In this document: positions 49,587-57,773 of the stretch, in pieces
How positions within the stretch are numbered: the first letter of the stretch is position 1
Layout of the letters: the number at the start of each line of letters is the position of its first letter
DNA from: Methylomagnum ishizawai
GTDB taxonomy: Bacteria > Pseudomonadota > Gammaproteobacteria > Methylococcales > Methylomonadaceae
Direction: 5' to 3'
Assembly (NCBI GenBank): GCA_945861705.1
Contig: CAMAVM010000001.1
Coordinates: 62,001 to 126,000 of the forward strand
DNA length: 64,000 nt
Program-made: the position numbers and the translations under genes
Notes under the pieces: model-generated
The model's database searches: none
What the model saw: only the letters and a program-made list of their open reading frames with translations
Told to the model about the DNA's origin: nothing

Positions 49587-50158
49587 TCCTGACCGTAGGC
49601 AGTCACTTTGGCGTAGGGTTGTAACAGAACCTCACCATTGGTGTAGACACTGCTATTGTGAGCTTGCAGATAATCATTAAACTCGGCGTTTAAGGGCTGG
49701 CGACGTTGCTTGAGCTTGTCTGGCTGATTGGCAGAGAATGGTAGCTGTTGACCTGAGACAGCCATTGCGGTTACCGTTTGGTATTGATTTCCGGCTGTGT
49801 CATCACGTAAGCTTTGACCCACCAATACCGCAGCGACTAGGGTTGATGCCGCCACTGCATACAATTTGCGTTTGGATTGTTTATCGGTATCTTGGACTTG
49901 CGGAGGGTGTTGGGGTTTTAATTGCGGGAGGAAATAAGTGGGTTCTTGCTGAATTTCTTGAAAAACTTGATGAGAAAAATCGCATCGGACTTGGTAAAAC
50001 TCATCCGTCTTTAATGCCTGACTAATTGCTTGATACCGACTCATCTTAGCTTTAAGCACCTCATCTGATTGTATTTTTTTCAACAAATCCAACGTTTCAT
50101 CGTGACCCAGCTCACCATCAACAAGCCAGGAAATTTTTTGATTGACTTCATCACGCAT
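49583..50158 (-). CDS. mucA: Anti-sigma-E factor MucA/RseA
   Basis: Inner-membrane anti-sigma factor, 191 residues. The N-terminal cytoplasmic domain has the RseA pattern (ISWLVDGELGHDETLDLL, MSRYQAISQALK). One membrane helix lies at about 99-118 (KLYAVAASTLVAAVLVGQSL), followed by a periplasmic tail that regulated proteolysis would cut. It lies between rpoE (12-base gap) and mucB (4-base overlap). Confidence 0.9.
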   Translation of the reverse strand: MRDEVNQKISWLVDGELGHDETLDLLKKIQSDEVLKAKMSRYQAISQALKTDEFYQVRCDFSHQVFQEIQQEPTYFLPQLKPQHPPQVQDTDKQSKRKLYAVAASTLVAAVLVGQSLRDDTAGNQYQTVTAMAVSGQQLPFSANQPDKLKQRRQPLNAEFNDYLQAHNSSVYTNGEVLLQPYAKVTAYGQE

Positions 50159-50170
50159 CGAACTTCACCA

Positions 50171-50761
50171 TTAATCGAGCAAAGGGTTTAACTTACTGTC
50201 TATCGCCTCACGCGCCCTGAATATGCGCGAACGAACCGTACCTACTGGGCAATCCATCGCCTCTGCAATTTCTTCATAACTCATGCCTTCAAACTCCCGT
50301 AACATAATCGCCACCCGCATTTCTTCCGGTAAATTGTCAATTGCCAACTGGATGGTCTTGACTATTTCTTCACTCAACAATTCCCGCTCTGGGGTTTCTA
50401 AGCCTTGCAATTGCGGCGCATTTTCAACTGCTTCTGCATCTTGCACATCGATATGGTAATCAGAATTTCTTCTTGACCGCGACACCAGATAGTTTTTTGC
50501 CGTATTAATCGCAATACGGTATAACCATGTGTAAAAAGCAGAATCCCCGCGAAAACTCCCTAACGCCCTGTAAGCCTTGATAAAAGCCTCTTGAGCTACG
50601 TCCTGCGCCTCGCTGTGATCTTTAACATAACGATTAACCAGTTGAATAATCTTATGCTGATACCGGATCACCAGAATATCGTACGCGGATTTATCGCCCT
50701 GTTGAACCCGCGATACCAGTTCTTCGTCTAAAAGCTCGATATTTCTGGTGCGGTCGTTCAC
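50171..50761 (-). CDS. rpoE: RNA polymerase sigma-E factor (RpoE/AlgU)
   Basis: An ECF sigma factor for the envelope stress response. From the GTG at 50761 it has 196 residues, the usual family length. Region 2 has VIRYQHKIIQLVNRYV and AFIKAYRALGSFRGDSAFYTWLYRIAINTAKN. Region 4 has LPEEMRVAIMLREFEGMSYEEIAEAMDCPVGTVRSR. The open frame continues 31 codons upstream to an ATG at 50854, but that stretch contains a sigma-E-type promoter and is not family-like. The GTG lacks a clear Shine-Dalgarno. It is first in rpoE-mucA-mucB, divergent from nadB as in other gammaproteobacteria. Confidence 0.95.
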   Translation of the reverse strand: MNDRTRNIELLDEELVSRVQQGDKSAYDILVIRYQHKIIQLVNRYVKDHSEAQDVAQEAFIKAYRALGSFRGDSAFYTWLYRIAINTAKNYLVSRSRRNSDYHIDVQDAEAVENAPQLQGLETPERELLSEEIVKTIQLAIDNLPEEMRVAIMLREFEGMSYEEIAEAMDCPVGTVRSRIFRAREAIDSKLNPLLD

Positions 50762-50781
50762 TGAGGTTTCAACTATGTAGG

Positions 50782-50807
50782 TAGACAGGATTGAGTGGTA
50801 AAAGTTC
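50782..50807 (-). promoter_or_regulatory. Sigma-E-type autoregulatory promoter of rpoE
   Basis: On the minus strand GAACTT (50807-50802) is followed after exactly 16 bases by TCTA (50785-50782). This matches the ECF sigma-E consensus GAACTT-N16-TCTRA. Transcription would start about 7 bases downstream, near 50775, leaving a leader of about 14 bases to the GTG start. Confidence 0.7.
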
Positions 50808-50947
50808 TCGACTAGAAAAAAATTGCTATCATGCAAAAAACCGCTATTATCCACAAACTAAGCTTGGTAAGCCACAACTTTGGCTATCAGGGCTAACAGC
50901 CTGTTTATTTTTAAATAATCCGAAATCTTTCCGCCTGTAAATTTAGT

Positions 50948-52546
50948 ATGACTTGTGATACGCATGATGTTCTGATTATTGGCAGCGGTGGAGCCGGTCT
51001 AAGCTTGGCACTGAAATTGGCGGATCATTCGCTAACGGTTGCCGTATTATCTAAATTTGCCCTGACCGCAGGCAGCACATACTACGCCCAAGGTGGCATA
51101 TCAGCGGTGTTTGATGCGGAAGATTCCATTGAATCCCATATTGAAGATACCTTGAATGCCGGCGCGGGGCTTTGCGACCCTGAAATCGTTAGATTAGCAG
51201 TAACTTACGGCAAAAACTCCATCAATTGGCTGCGCGAACAAGGTGTTGTATTTACCGAAGAAACCGTCACGACTGGCGGCACCAAATTACATTTAACGCG
51301 AGAAGGCGGACATTCGCACCGCCGTGTCGTCCATGCCGCTGATGCGACAGGTAAGGCAGTGTCGCTGTCATTGATTGATCGTGCCAAAGAACACTCGAAC
51401 ATTACCTTGTTTGAACACCATAATGTCGTCGAATTAATCACGGTTGAAGCAGGAAGCTCAACCAAAAAAGCCGTTGGTGCTTATGTTTTAGATTCAACAA
51501 AACAACAGGTCAAAACTCTTTCCGCCCGTGTTGTGGTCTTAGCCACAGGTGGTGCCAGCAAGGTTTACCTGTACAGCACCAACCCACAAAGCGCCACTGG
51601 GGACGGCATTGCTTTGGCTTGGCGTGCAGGTTGCCGCGTCAGTAATATGGAATTCATGCAGTTCCATCCAACCTGTTTATATCACCCCAACGCTGGTTCT
51701 TTCCTGATAACGGAAGCAGTGCGCGGTGAAGGCGGCAAATTGGTATTGCCGGATGGCTCGCCGTTTATGCAGCACTTCGATCCACGCGGCGAGCTTGCAC
51801 CACGCGATATTGTTGCGCGCGCGATTGACCACGAAATCAAAAAACGCGGTATAGACTGCGTATATCTCGACATCAGCCATAAATCGGCGGATTTCATTAA
51901 GGAGCATTTTCCCAATATTTACGAGCAATGCCTCAAATTTGACATCGACATCACCAAGCAACCGATTCCCGTCGTACCAGCAGCACACTACACTTGCGGC
52001 GGGGTAATGACCGACAGCTATGCCCGGACGGACATCGCAAACCTGTATGCAGTCGGCGAGGTCGCCAGTACCGGCCTGCACGGCGCAAATCGCATGGCGA
52101 GCAATTCATTATTAGAGTGTTTGGTTTTTGCTGACCGCGCCAGTGAAGATATTTTGAAAAGACTTGCGGACATTCCTGCACCTCCTGCCATCCGTGACTG
52201 GGACGAATCAAAAGTCAGCAATTCCGACGAAGAAGTCGTGGTTTCGCACAATTGGGACGAACTCAGGCGGTTTATGTGGGATTATGTCGGCATCGTCAGG
52301 ACAGACAAACGCCTAGATCGAGCCATGCACCGCGTGGATTTGCTGAAACAGGAAATCGCAGAATATTACGGAAACTTTAGGGTAACCAGCGACTTACTGG
52401 AACTGCGTAACTTGGTAATTGTGGCGGAATTAATTATCCGCTGTGCTAAATTACGTAAGGAAAGCCGAGGGTTACACTATACCTTGGATTATCCTGATAC
52501 CGACGACAGCAAACCACCGCAGAATTCAATCCTGACTCCTGAGTAA
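50948..52546 (+). CDS. nadB: L-aspartate oxidase
   Basis: A FAD-dependent enzyme that makes iminoaspartate from aspartate for NAD synthesis. It has 532 residues (E. coli 540). The FAD motif is [34 protein letters not shown], the substrate region [11 protein letters not shown] and the [19 protein letters not shown] block are typical. The C-terminal helical domain is complete. It is divergent from rpoE across about 185 bases, the usual gammaproteobacterial arrangement. Confidence 0.96.
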   Translation: MTCDTHDVLIIGSGGAGLSLALKLADHSLTVAVLSKFALTAGSTYYAQGGISAVFDAEDSIESHIEDTLNAGAGLCDPEIVRLAVTYGKNSINWLREQGVVFTEETVTTGGTKLHLTREGGHSHRRVVHAADATGKAVSLSLIDRAKEHSNITLFEHHNVVELITVEAGSSTKKAVGAYVLDSTKQQVKTLSARVVVLATGGASKVYLYSTNPQSATGDGIALAWRAGCRVSNMEFMQFHPTCLYHPNAGSFLITEAVRGEGGKLVLPDGSPFMQHFDPRGELAPRDIVARAIDHEIKKRGIDCVYLDISHKSADFIKEHFPNIYEQCLKFDIDITKQPIPVVPAAHYTCGGVMTDSYARTDIANLYAVGEVASTGLHGANRMASNSLLECLVFADRASEDILKRLADIPAPPAIRDWDESKVSNSDEEVVVSHNWDELRRFMWDYVGIVRTDKRLDRAMHRVDLLKQEIAEYYGNFRVTSDLLELRNLVIVAELIIRCAKLRKESRGLHYTLDYPDTDDSKPPQNSILTPE

Positions 52547-52550
52547 TCCG

Positions 52551-52964
52551 CTAACGCGCTTTTAGTAACGCTTCGACATTACGGGCAGCCGTCTCGCAAT
52601 CCAGTACAGATTTCTCTACATGCCGTTGCAGAAACAATCCTTTATTAAGTCCGTCTATATCACGTGAAACATATTCATTAAGATAGTTGCAGTTTTTTTC
52701 CATGAGCTGCTCGGCTTGAAGGATAGCTTCATGATCTTTAGCCGCCACATCGCCTTCCTGCATCACCATGACTTCACTGGTCATTCGGTTTTGCAACCGA
52801 AATGCCGCTTCGACGCGCTGTTCAAACTCTTCGCGTGGTTGGTCGTCCGGCCCATACTTTCCTAGTGCAAAAGGCATACATGCCTGTAGCAATCCTGCGA
52901 TAACACAAGTAGTAATCCCTACGCAACGTCGGTTTATTAGCAAATTCTTCGTACCTTTCATCAT
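52551..52964 (-). CDS. Putative lipoprotein, unknown function
   Basis: From the ATG at 52964 this is a 137-residue protein with a short basic N-terminus, a hydrophobic segment VGITTCVIAGLLQAC and a lipobox-like cysteine at position 29. The mature part is helical and charged with no recognised domain. The open frame extends to 53051, but the extra 29 residues disrupt the signal sequence, and the ATG at 52964 or 52961 is preferred without a clear ribosome binding site. It converges with nadB, 4 bases apart, and diverges from the dynamin-like gene. Confidence 0.55.
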   Translation of the reverse strand: MMKGTKNLLINRRCVGITTCVIAGLLQACMPFALGKYGPDDQPREEFEQRVEAAFRLQNRMTSEVMVMQEGDVAAKDHEAILQAEQLMEKNCNYLNEYVSRDIDGLNKGLFLQRHVEKSVLDCETAARNVEALLKAR

Positions 52965-53147
52965 TTGCCGCGTATTATGAAGGGCAATGGCAATCTTGCC
53001 AACAGTTAGTTCTAGGACTCGGTATAAGCGGAGAAGTGCTAAAAAAATCAATAAATTTTCCCCTTGTTTTTATCATTAAACCATTCTGGGTGTATACTTT
53101 TAGCCTGCTTCATACCTATAAAAACTCAACAAAATGGGGTCAACTTA

Positions 53148-54524
53148 ATGGCTGATAAAACAGTTAGCAAATACCTGGTCAACTTGGAAAAGCACTTTGC
53201 TAATGACAATCCAGTATTACTGAACGCAGCAAAAGTGTTCCACGAACTCGATCAAGTTGAATATGACTTGGGATTGATTGAGAACGAAGAAACCACCGCC
53301 AGCAAGTACTCCTGGTGGCCTGTCGTTAGCCTGATTGGTGGCAATTCCACCGCTAAATCGCGCTTTATCAACAGTTATCTGAGTACCGATCAGCTACTTT
53401 CTGGCATTCAGGCATCCAGCCACAAATTTACGGTACTGCTAAATAGCAACCAAGCCACCCCTGCGACCTTACCAGGAACCGCTCTGGATGTTGATCATCG
53501 TTACCCGTTTTACCAGATCAGCGAGAAAATCGAGCAGTTACAAGAAGGTGAAGGCCGCCGTATCAACTCGTATCTGGAATTAAAAACCATTAACAGCGAC
53601 CGCCTGAAAGGTAAATTGTTTATCGATGCACCGAATGTCAGCGCAACATCGGCCACTCCCGTGATATCGATGTTAACGACCCATATTCTCGAAAATTCTG
53701 ATCTAGTCCTCGTATTTTGTGATGTGTTTGAAACATCTACGTCTCTGATGAATGAGCTGGTGCAACAAATTACCTCACATCAGGACACCAATAAATTTAT
53801 CTATCTTATTGATGCGCCAGCAGCGACTTTTTACCCCACCAAAAGCAGCGAAATCATCTCCTCCTGGCAACGCAGATTGGCCGACATCGGCCTTAATACC
53901 GGACAATTTATCCTGCTACCCAACCAGGAACACAGCGTTAATGCTCAAAATACGCCGCAATTTACTGAAATTGATCTGCGTTTAGCCAATGTTGAACATG
54001 ATCGATCATACCGGATTCTATACACCTTAGAAAAAAGCATTCATGAAATTGAAAATACCGTCGTTCCTGAGGTTAAAGAAGGCATAGCTCTTTGGAAAGA
54101 ACGGGTTAACATGTCCAGCCTTATCATCCTTGGCTCTATAGCGGCACTGATTGTGTTTGCGGAATTACAAATTGGCGTTATTGACTTGCTGATTGACCCC
54201 ATTATTGGACCTATAGCCATCCTGGTTATCATTGCTATCATGATGCCCTCGCACTTGATAATGAGCAAGATGCAAGCCAAATTTATCGTTAACAAACTTA
54301 AGATTCGCCAGAAAGAACTGCATTTGATGGAAAATTTGGGCGAAATGTTTGAATCGAACCTGACCTTTTCGCGAATGTTACTTAATTTTTCAGAACCTGC
54401 GGGTTGGAATAAGAAAAACAAAGCACGGTTGACCCAACTCTCAGATAAAACCAAAGATTTGGTTCAGGCACTGAATGATAGTTTCAGCACCTATAACAAC
54501 CGCAAACCAAATTCTTCTGATTAA
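53148..54524 (+). CDS. Dynamin-like membrane protein with degenerate GTPase motifs
   Basis: A 458-residue protein with a GTPase-like N-terminal half and two membrane helices (about 324-340 and 352-366) in the C-terminal half, flanked by helices. This layout resembles bacterial dynamin/EHD-like proteins. The P-loop reads GGNSTAKSRF (64-73), with Ala for the glycine before Lys. The G3 motif is FIDAPNVS in place of DxPG, and the G4 position reads LIDAPAA. Nucleotide binding may persist, but hydrolysis is uncertain. The ATG at 53148 lies 9 bases after GGGG; the frame opens at 53064. The family name is an inference. A multi-pass membrane protein follows. Confidence 0.6.
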   Translation: MADKTVSKYLVNLEKHFANDNPVLLNAAKVFHELDQVEYDLGLIENEETTASKYSWWPVVSLIGGNSTAKSRFINSYLSTDQLLSGIQASSHKFTVLLNSNQATPATLPGTALDVDHRYPFYQISEKIEQLQEGEGRRINSYLELKTINSDRLKGKLFIDAPNVSATSATPVISMLTTHILENSDLVLVFCDVFETSTSLMNELVQQITSHQDTNKFIYLIDAPAATFYPTKSSEIISSWQRRLADIGLNTGQFILLPNQEHSVNAQNTPQFTEIDLRLANVEHDRSYRILYTLEKSIHEIENTVVPEVKEGIALWKERVNMSSLIILGSIAALIVFAELQIGVIDLLIDPIIGPIAILVIIAIMMPSHLIMSKMQAKFIVNKLKIRQKELHLMENLGEMFESNLTFSRMLLNFSEPAGWNKKNKARLTQLSDKTKDLVQALNDSFSTYNNRKPNSSD

Positions 54525-54568
54525 TTGATACCGATGCAACCTCATTAACTGCCCTAAACTAAGCAATT

Positions 54569-55066
54569 ATGGATACCATAAGAGAATACTTAGCGCTATG
54601 TTGGTTGAATAACGATCCCTTGGAACTGCCGAGATCGGTAGGTTTGTTCAGAAAAAGCCTGCTCATTTATTTTGTTATCGGCTATTTGTTACAAGCCAAT
54701 ATGATTGATGACCCTTTCGAGTCACTTTATGAAATCAGCCTACAAACGGTATTAATGTTGGCATTTATCGGCATCATGCTCTTTCTGAACAAAACCCTTT
54801 ATGCCTATGTACAAGTCACCACGGCATTCATGTTTAGTGCCAATCTGATCTCGGCATTCGTAGTACCGGTTATGGTGTGGCTGACAGTATCCGAAGATCT
54901 TTACAGTTATTACTTATTTTTCTTATTGTTAGCTTGGTACTACGCGATAGTTTCTTACATCATAAAACGCACCTTGCTTATCAACATTGCTGCCAGCATG
55001 GTTTTAGCTTTACTCTACTTCATCGCAACTTTCTTGAGTGCTTTTGCGCTTGGGCAGATTTTATAG
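54569..55066 (+). CDS. Multi-pass membrane protein, unknown function
   Basis: A 165-residue protein with four predicted transmembrane helices after a short soluble N-terminus (LALCWLNNDPLELPRSVGLF). I do not recognise the family. It follows the dynamin-like gene by 44 bases on the same strand and ends near the convergent pgpA. The pairing hints at a shared membrane role, but that is inference only. Confidence 0.6.
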   Translation: MDTIREYLALCWLNNDPLELPRSVGLFRKSLLIYFVIGYLLQANMIDDPFESLYEISLQTVLMLAFIGIMLFLNKTLYAYVQVTTAFMFSANLISAFVVPVMVWLTVSEDLYSYYLFFLLLAWYYAIVSYIIKRTLLINIAASMVLALLYFIATFLSAFALGQIL

Positions 55067-55108
55067 CCTGATTGTTTGGTTTTGATTATCGTTGTTAATC
55101 CCTTAAAA

Positions 55109-55621
55109 TCAATTACCCCACCACCGCAAAATCAGCACCAAAACCACATTAGCCAACACCCCTGCCAACACATCATCCAGCATAATCCCAAAACCCCCTT
55201 GTACGCGCCGATCTGCTACTTTTATCGGCCAGGGCTTGAGGATGTCGAAGAACCGGAATAAAATAAAACCCAGCACCACACCTTGCCAGCTAAATGGGAT
55301 AAACCAAAGGGTAATCAAATAACCGGCAATTTCATCCCAAACGATACCTCCAAAATCGTGTTCGCCCAGCTTATCTGCCGCCAACCCACAAATCCAGATG
55401 CCCACAATCGTAACGGCTAGCATTACCAAGCTGTAGAAGATATTCCCCGTTTGCGCCAGCACGCAATAAAGCGGAATTGCCGCCAACGTACCGCACGTGC
55501 CGGGAGCTTTTTTTGCCAAGCCTGAGCCGAAACCGAATGCCAGGAACAGGATTGGGTCTGACAGGATTTGCTTGGGTGTTAGCCGATTTTTGCCGTAATG
55601 GGCATTAAGAAAAGTGTTCAA
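55109..55621 (-). CDS. pgpA: Phosphatidylglycerophosphatase A
   Basis: Dephosphorylates phosphatidylglycerol phosphate in the inner membrane. It has 170 residues with four hydrophobic segments. The family signature FGFGSGLAKKAPGTCGTLAAIPL and the IVWDEIAGYLITL acid region are intact, and the C-terminus has GFGIMLDDVLAGVLANV. It overlaps the thiL end by 17 bases, the conserved thiL-pgpA arrangement. Confidence 0.95.
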   Translation of the reverse strand: MNTFLNAHYGKNRLTPKQILSDPILFLAFGFGSGLAKKAPGTCGTLAAIPLYCVLAQTGNIFYSLVMLAVTIVGIWICGLAADKLGEHDFGGIVWDEIAGYLITLWFIPFSWQGVVLGFILFRFFDILKPWPIKVADRRVQGGFGIMLDDVLAGVLANVVLVLILRWWGN

Positions 55622-56579
55622 AACTTTTGACCCCTAATGGTTGAATGTTGCTTGATTTGTTGAGCCGCAATCCCAGTTCGGCTTCGATAAAGCCTATTTT
55701 AGTGTACGGAAAGGTTACGGCATCAACCTTACCTGGGCTGACGGTAAAGCACAGCTCATAATCGTCCCCGGCAGTCAACGGCATAGCCCAATCACCTGTG
55801 TTTTCGATATAAGCAAGGACTTCTGTCGATAAGGGCAAAGCCTCCCAATCCAGACAAGCACCTACCCGGCTTTGTTCTAGGATATGCCCCAAATCACCAA
55901 CCAATCCATCTGAAATATCGATACAGGCATTGGCTATACCGATTAAAGCCTGTCCAAAAACAACTTGTGGCTCAGGCTGGTTAAACCGATTTAGGGCAGC
56001 ATCCGGCTGTTTGCAGTCGTAACCTTGGTTGATTTTTAAACCTAGCCCTGCATCGCCAAGATGCCCCGTTACGCAAATGATGTCGCCCGGTTTGGCTGTT
56101 GAACGCCTGAGTGCTTGTCCTGTAGGCACTAAACCTAATGCCGTCACAGTTAACGTTAACGGGCCGGACGTGGTATCGCCGCCAATCAAATCCGCCGAAT
56201 AACGATCAGCCAAAGCAAAAAAACCGTCGGCAAAGGCTTGCAGCCAGTTTTTATCAACATTAGACAAGGTTAAGGCCAATGTAACCGCAAGCGGCTTCGC
56301 ACCCATGCTGGCGAGGTCGCTCAAGTTAACCGCCAATAGCTTATGGCCTAATTGGTAAGGGGCACATCCAGCGAAGAAGTGGACATTCTCCACCATCGTG
56401 TCGGTGGTAATGGCTAATTCATACCCATTTGGCATGGATAACAAGGCGCAGTCATCGCCTATACCCTGAGCGACAGATGGATTGGTTGTTTGCCGCTTGA
56501 AAAAGCGGTCGATGAGAGAGAATTCGGAAATCAAATTGTCAGTTATAAAATTGATTGATGTAGGGTGCTTTTTATGCAT
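55605..56579 (-). CDS. thiL: Thiamine-monophosphate kinase
   Basis: Phosphorylates thiamine monophosphate to the pyrophosphate cofactor. It has 324 residues in the longest frame. Core motifs are SEFSLIDRFF, GIGDDCALLSMP, AITTDTMVENVHF, NLSDLASMGAKP, LIGGDTTSGPL and AGDDYELCFTVS. The first ~15 residues come from a palindromic repeat (56563-56588) and do not match the family, so translation probably starts lower, for example at the TTG at 56534. No good ribosome binding site marks either. This gene would normally follow nusB directly; here about 2 kb intervenes. Confidence 0.93.
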   Translation of the reverse strand: MHKKHPTSINFITDNLISEFSLIDRFFKRQTTNPSVAQGIGDDCALLSMPNGYELAITTDTMVENVHFFAGCAPYQLGHKLLAVNLSDLASMGAKPLAVTLALTLSNVDKNWLQAFADGFFALADRYSADLIGGDTTSGPLTLTVTALGLVPTGQALRRSTAKPGDIICVTGHLGDAGLGLKINQGYDCKQPDAALNRFNQPEPQVVFGQALIGIANACIDISDGLVGDLGHILEQSRVGACLDWEALPLSTEVLAYIENTGDWAMPLTAGDDYELCFTVSPGKVDAVTFPYTKIGFIEAELGLRLNKSSNIQPLGVKSFEHFS

Positions 56580-56588
56580 CCTACCACG
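56563..56588. repeat. GTAGGGTGC palindrome at the thiL 5' end
   Basis: GTAGGGTGC and GCATCCTAC are inverted around a short T-rich loop, with one G/T mismatch. The element shares its arms with those at 26319-26401 and 57449-57493. It overlaps the longest possible thiL start, which suggests that the original start context was displaced. Confidence 0.6.
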
Positions 56589-56879
56589 CTACGACTTCGA
56601 CCTTTCCTTCGCTTTATCATAAACGACACTGTTTTCCCGTTTGCCAACGGCGATGACGAATACAATGACATCTTGGTCATCAACTTCATAAACCAAGCGA
56701 TAACCAGACGAACGAAGTTTTATTTTGTAAGCGGAATCTAAATCGCGTAATTTATTGGCGGGAATATGCGGATTTTCCAGGCATTTTTCGAGTTTCTTCT
56801 TAAACTGGACTTTAATGCTGTTATCCAGCTTATCCCACTCTTTCTTGGCGCTGGGCAGGAATTTCAGCCTAAAGGTCAT
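56589..56879 (-). CDS. RelE/ParE family toxin
   Basis: A 96-residue basic protein of the RelE superfamily, which cleaves mRNA on the ribosome (RelE) or poisons gyrase (ParE). The start TFRLKFLPSAKKEWDKLD and the core KLRSSGYRLVYEVDDQDVIVFVIAVGKREN are typical of the RelE branch. It overlaps the upstream antitoxin gene by 11 bases and lies in the accessory block between thiL and nusB. Confidence 0.9.
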   Translation of the reverse strand: MTFRLKFLPSAKKEWDKLDNSIKVQFKKKLEKCLENPHIPANKLRDLDSAYKIKLRSSGYRLVYEVDDQDVIVFVIAVGKRENSVVYDKAKERSKS

Positions 56880-57120
56880 CCAGCGCTACTTCAATTGCAA
56901 ATGGCTTTTCGGCTTGCCGTTCCTTTACGATTTTACCGAGTTCATAATCTTCTAATTTTTCCAACAACTGTTCATAAACATCTGCCGGCACCAAATAAGC
57001 GGTAGGCGAGTTATGGTTAAGGATGGCAATCGCTTCGCCTTCCGCCTTATTCAGCAAGGCAGAGGGATTTTTTTTGAGTTCGGAAATGCTCGCGCTGAAT
57101 GAAGCCAGGATTTGTTGCAT
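56869..57120 (-). CDS. Phd/YefM family antitoxin
   Basis: An 83-residue protein starting with a dimer-forming Phd/YefM-type N-terminus (ISELKKNPSALLNKAEGEAIAILNHNSPTAYLVPADVYEQLLE) and ending in an acidic C-terminal tail that would bind the toxin. It represses its own operon and neutralises the RelE-like toxin encoded next, with an 11-base overlap. First gene of the pair. Confidence 0.9.
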   Translation of the reverse strand: MQQILASFSASISELKKNPSALLNKAEGEAIAILNHNSPTAYLVPADVYEQLLEKLEDYELGKIVKERQAEKPFAIEVALDDL

Positions 57121-57193
57121 AAGACACCCAAATATAAGGGCTTATTTTAGTGCTTTATTGGCAATTGGCAAGGACAAATGTGTTATGGGTATG

Positions 57194-57451
57194 TTTACGC
57201 ACCAAGTGGTGCATGGAATACACCCTACACGACTATTCCTCTCCACAACCTTGCGGATTAAGCATTTTCCAAAACTAAATTCATTTTGTATGTTTTTAGT
57301 AAAACCGAATCAGTTATCAAGCAAGCATTTTTTAGACTACCGTGCCGGACGGGGCATGTTGCCCCGTCCACATAGTTTTAATGTGCTTCAATATTGTAAA
57401 CATCAATAAAACGTAAGTGACGGGGTAGCATACCCCGTCACTCCCAAAGTA
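57194..57451. repeat. Tandem repeat, copy 1
   Basis: From TTTACGCACCAAGTGGTGCATGG to GTGACGGGGTAGCATACCCCGTCAC this ~258-base segment is nearly identical to the copy at 57459-57690. It contains about 30 bases (around 57299-57338) missing from copy 2. It carries two perfect hairpins: GGACGGGGCA-TGT-TGCCCCGTCC (57347-57369) and GTGACGGGGTA-GCA-TACCCCGTCAC (57417-57441). Confidence 0.8.
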
Positions 57452-57493
57452 GGGTGCGTTTTACGCACCAATGGTGCATGGAATGCACCCTAC
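57449..57493. repeat. 45-bp nested palindrome joining the two repeat copies
   Basis: GTAGGGTGC (57449-57457) and GCACCCTAC (57485-57493) are perfect inverted ends. Inside are GTGCG-TTTTA-CGCAC and GGTGCAT-GGA-ATGCACC. The latter core matches the palindrome at 1992-2016 exactly on the other strand. The structure resembles a miniature mobile palindrome. Confidence 0.7.
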
Positions 57494-57690
57494 ACGACTA
57501 TTCCGCTCCACAACCTTGCGGATTAAGCATTTTCCAAAACTAAATTCATTTTGTATGTTTTTAATGAAACTACCGTGCCGGACGGGGCATGTTGCCCCGT
57601 CCACATAGTTTTTTAATGTGCTTCAATATTGTAAACATCAATAAAACGTAAGTGACGGGGTAACATACCCCGTCACGCCCAAAATAAAGA
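57459..57690. repeat. Tandem repeat, copy 2
   Basis: This repeats copy 1 with few substitutions and an internal deletion of about 30 bases. Its hairpins are at 57580-57602 and 57652-57676, both perfect. Compensated conservation of the stems in both copies suggests a structured element rather than random duplication. Confidence 0.8.
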
Positions 57691-57773
57691 ACGGTGGGTT
57701 AAAATTTTAATAACTTTTTTTAATTTAGTGACGTTCACACTATTTGGAAATAATTCACCTAATGAAGTGCAAT

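Larger units (their letters stand above)
57121..57773. other. Repeat-filled intergenic region between antitoxin and TIR genes
   Basis: About 650 bases with no convincing gene. Most of it is two tandem copies of one repeat, listed separately with its hairpins. The last ~85 bases are AT-rich and include the end of the TIR gene on the minus strand. Confidence 0.7.

Noticed and set aside
57023-57409. 128-codon plus-strand frame over the antitoxin gene and repeat copy 1
   Set aside because: It runs antisense to the antitoxin and then through palindromic repeat, with no coherent protein sequence.
57194-57690. CRISPR array
   Set aside because: There are only two copies, the unit is over 200 bases, there are no regular spacers, and no cas gene is present.
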